Assembly (NCBI GenBank): GCA_013350335.1
Contig: CM023540.1
Coordinates: forward strand, 23,911,175 to 23,975,174
Source of the DNA: Chimonanthus salicifolius
Lineage: Eukaryota; Streptophyta; Magnoliopsida; Laurales; Calycanthaceae
DNA: 64,000 nucleotides
Reading direction: 5' to 3'
A model generated the notes under the pieces. That model was not told where the DNA came from, ran no database searches, and saw nothing but the letters and a program-made list of their open reading frames with translations. Below are positions 63,426 to 64,000 of this stretch, in pieces. Position numbers and translations under genes: made by a program. Numbering within the stretch: the first letter of the stretch is position 1; every line of letters begins with the position of its first letter.

Positions 63426-64000
63426 CTGTCAAAAAATAAGACATTGCACTATAAATCAATAGAAGTTTTCAAATAGGGAAGAAAAAAAAACACCAAATCA
63501 TCATTTGAAAATAGTTATCCATATCTGAGTTGATAGTCAAAATGTTGTTCTATCTAAGGGGAAAAAGAAAATGCCAGGAGCTAACCAATTGCAATCTTGG
63601 AAGTAGAGAAATTTTCAGCTAAAGTCTAGAATTCAACAGTTAGGGAAAAACCCACAAAAGAGGGGGAATTTTCTCATAGAGAACTATATGAACAAATGGT
63701 AATGAACAAAAACTTTCCCAAAACTCTTGAGCGTCACTGGACTTCAATCAATGCACCTTTCTTGAATCCTGGCTAATATAAAAGCTTTAAGCAAATAGCC
63801 AAAAAGGATTCAGCGTGAGTAAAAATGACATTGAATAAGCAAACTGAAACAAAGCAGATTCCTGGAAAAGTAGGGTTTTTGCTAGCTTGTCAGCCACTCA
63901 AATTTTTTTTTGTTGTAAATTGCTTGTTTCCTTAATAAACTAAAACTGTCAATAAATGGGAAATGACCAACTAGAGGAGCACCCAAGATTGCTGAGTTGT

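Noticed and set aside
1..64000. tRNA, rRNA, snoRNA, CRISPR or biosynthetic cluster
   Set aside because: tRNA-like A/B boxes belong to SINE heads without a cloverleaf, and no other such structure or clustered pathway genes were seen.

Overview
The window is AT-rich nuclear DNA from an angiosperm, most likely a dicot; I do not name a species. The evidence is a plant-type kinesin gene with GT-AG introns expanded to several kilobases, a plant-specific one-finger QALGGH zinc-finger gene, and a dense load of plant transposons (SINEs, TRIMs, Copia pieces, Stowaway, hAT-like and Mutator-like MITEs). No prokaryotic, organellar, tRNA, rRNA or CRISPR feature was seen.

Layout. Positions 1-12862 (minus strand) hold the 5' part of a kinesin-7 gene of the KIN-7K type. 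Eight coding exons can be read, from the ATG at 12862 to exon 8 ending at 2945. The remaining exons lie beyond the left edge. Its introns carry a SINE with a perfect 16-bp target-site duplication (TSD), a long TA microsatellite and a 179-bp tandem duplication. Positions 13 to 34 kb have no supportable gene. They hold a TRIM with perfect TSDs (13978-14310), a 1.36-kb nested fold-back element with an 8-bp TSD (16430-17789), SINE copies (one split by a later MITE), a solo LTR with a perfect TSD (26899-27223) and MITEs. Position 35167 down to 34457 (minus) is an intact intronless C2H2 zinc-finger gene of the GIS/ZFP5/ZFP6/ZFP8 type, ending in an LxLxL repression motif. Positions 36 to 60 kb are again repeat-rich: a short Copia element with TA...CA-ended LTRs, several TRIMs, two closely related Mutator-like MITEs, Stowaway and GGGTCGGG-type MITEs, and more SINEs. 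The right end (60866-63425, minus) has two well-bordered exons of a gene I do not recognise, entering from beyond the right edge, with a Copia fragment in its intron.

The genes show no sign of working as a unit. The kinesin would act on microtubules, the zinc-finger protein in nuclear repression, and the third is unknown. No convincing new biological system was found. The most notable items are the nested fold-back element, the unusually clean set of TRIM, LTR and SINE insertions with readable TSDs, two cases of a MITE inserted inside a SINE, and the non-canonical LTR ends of the Copia element.
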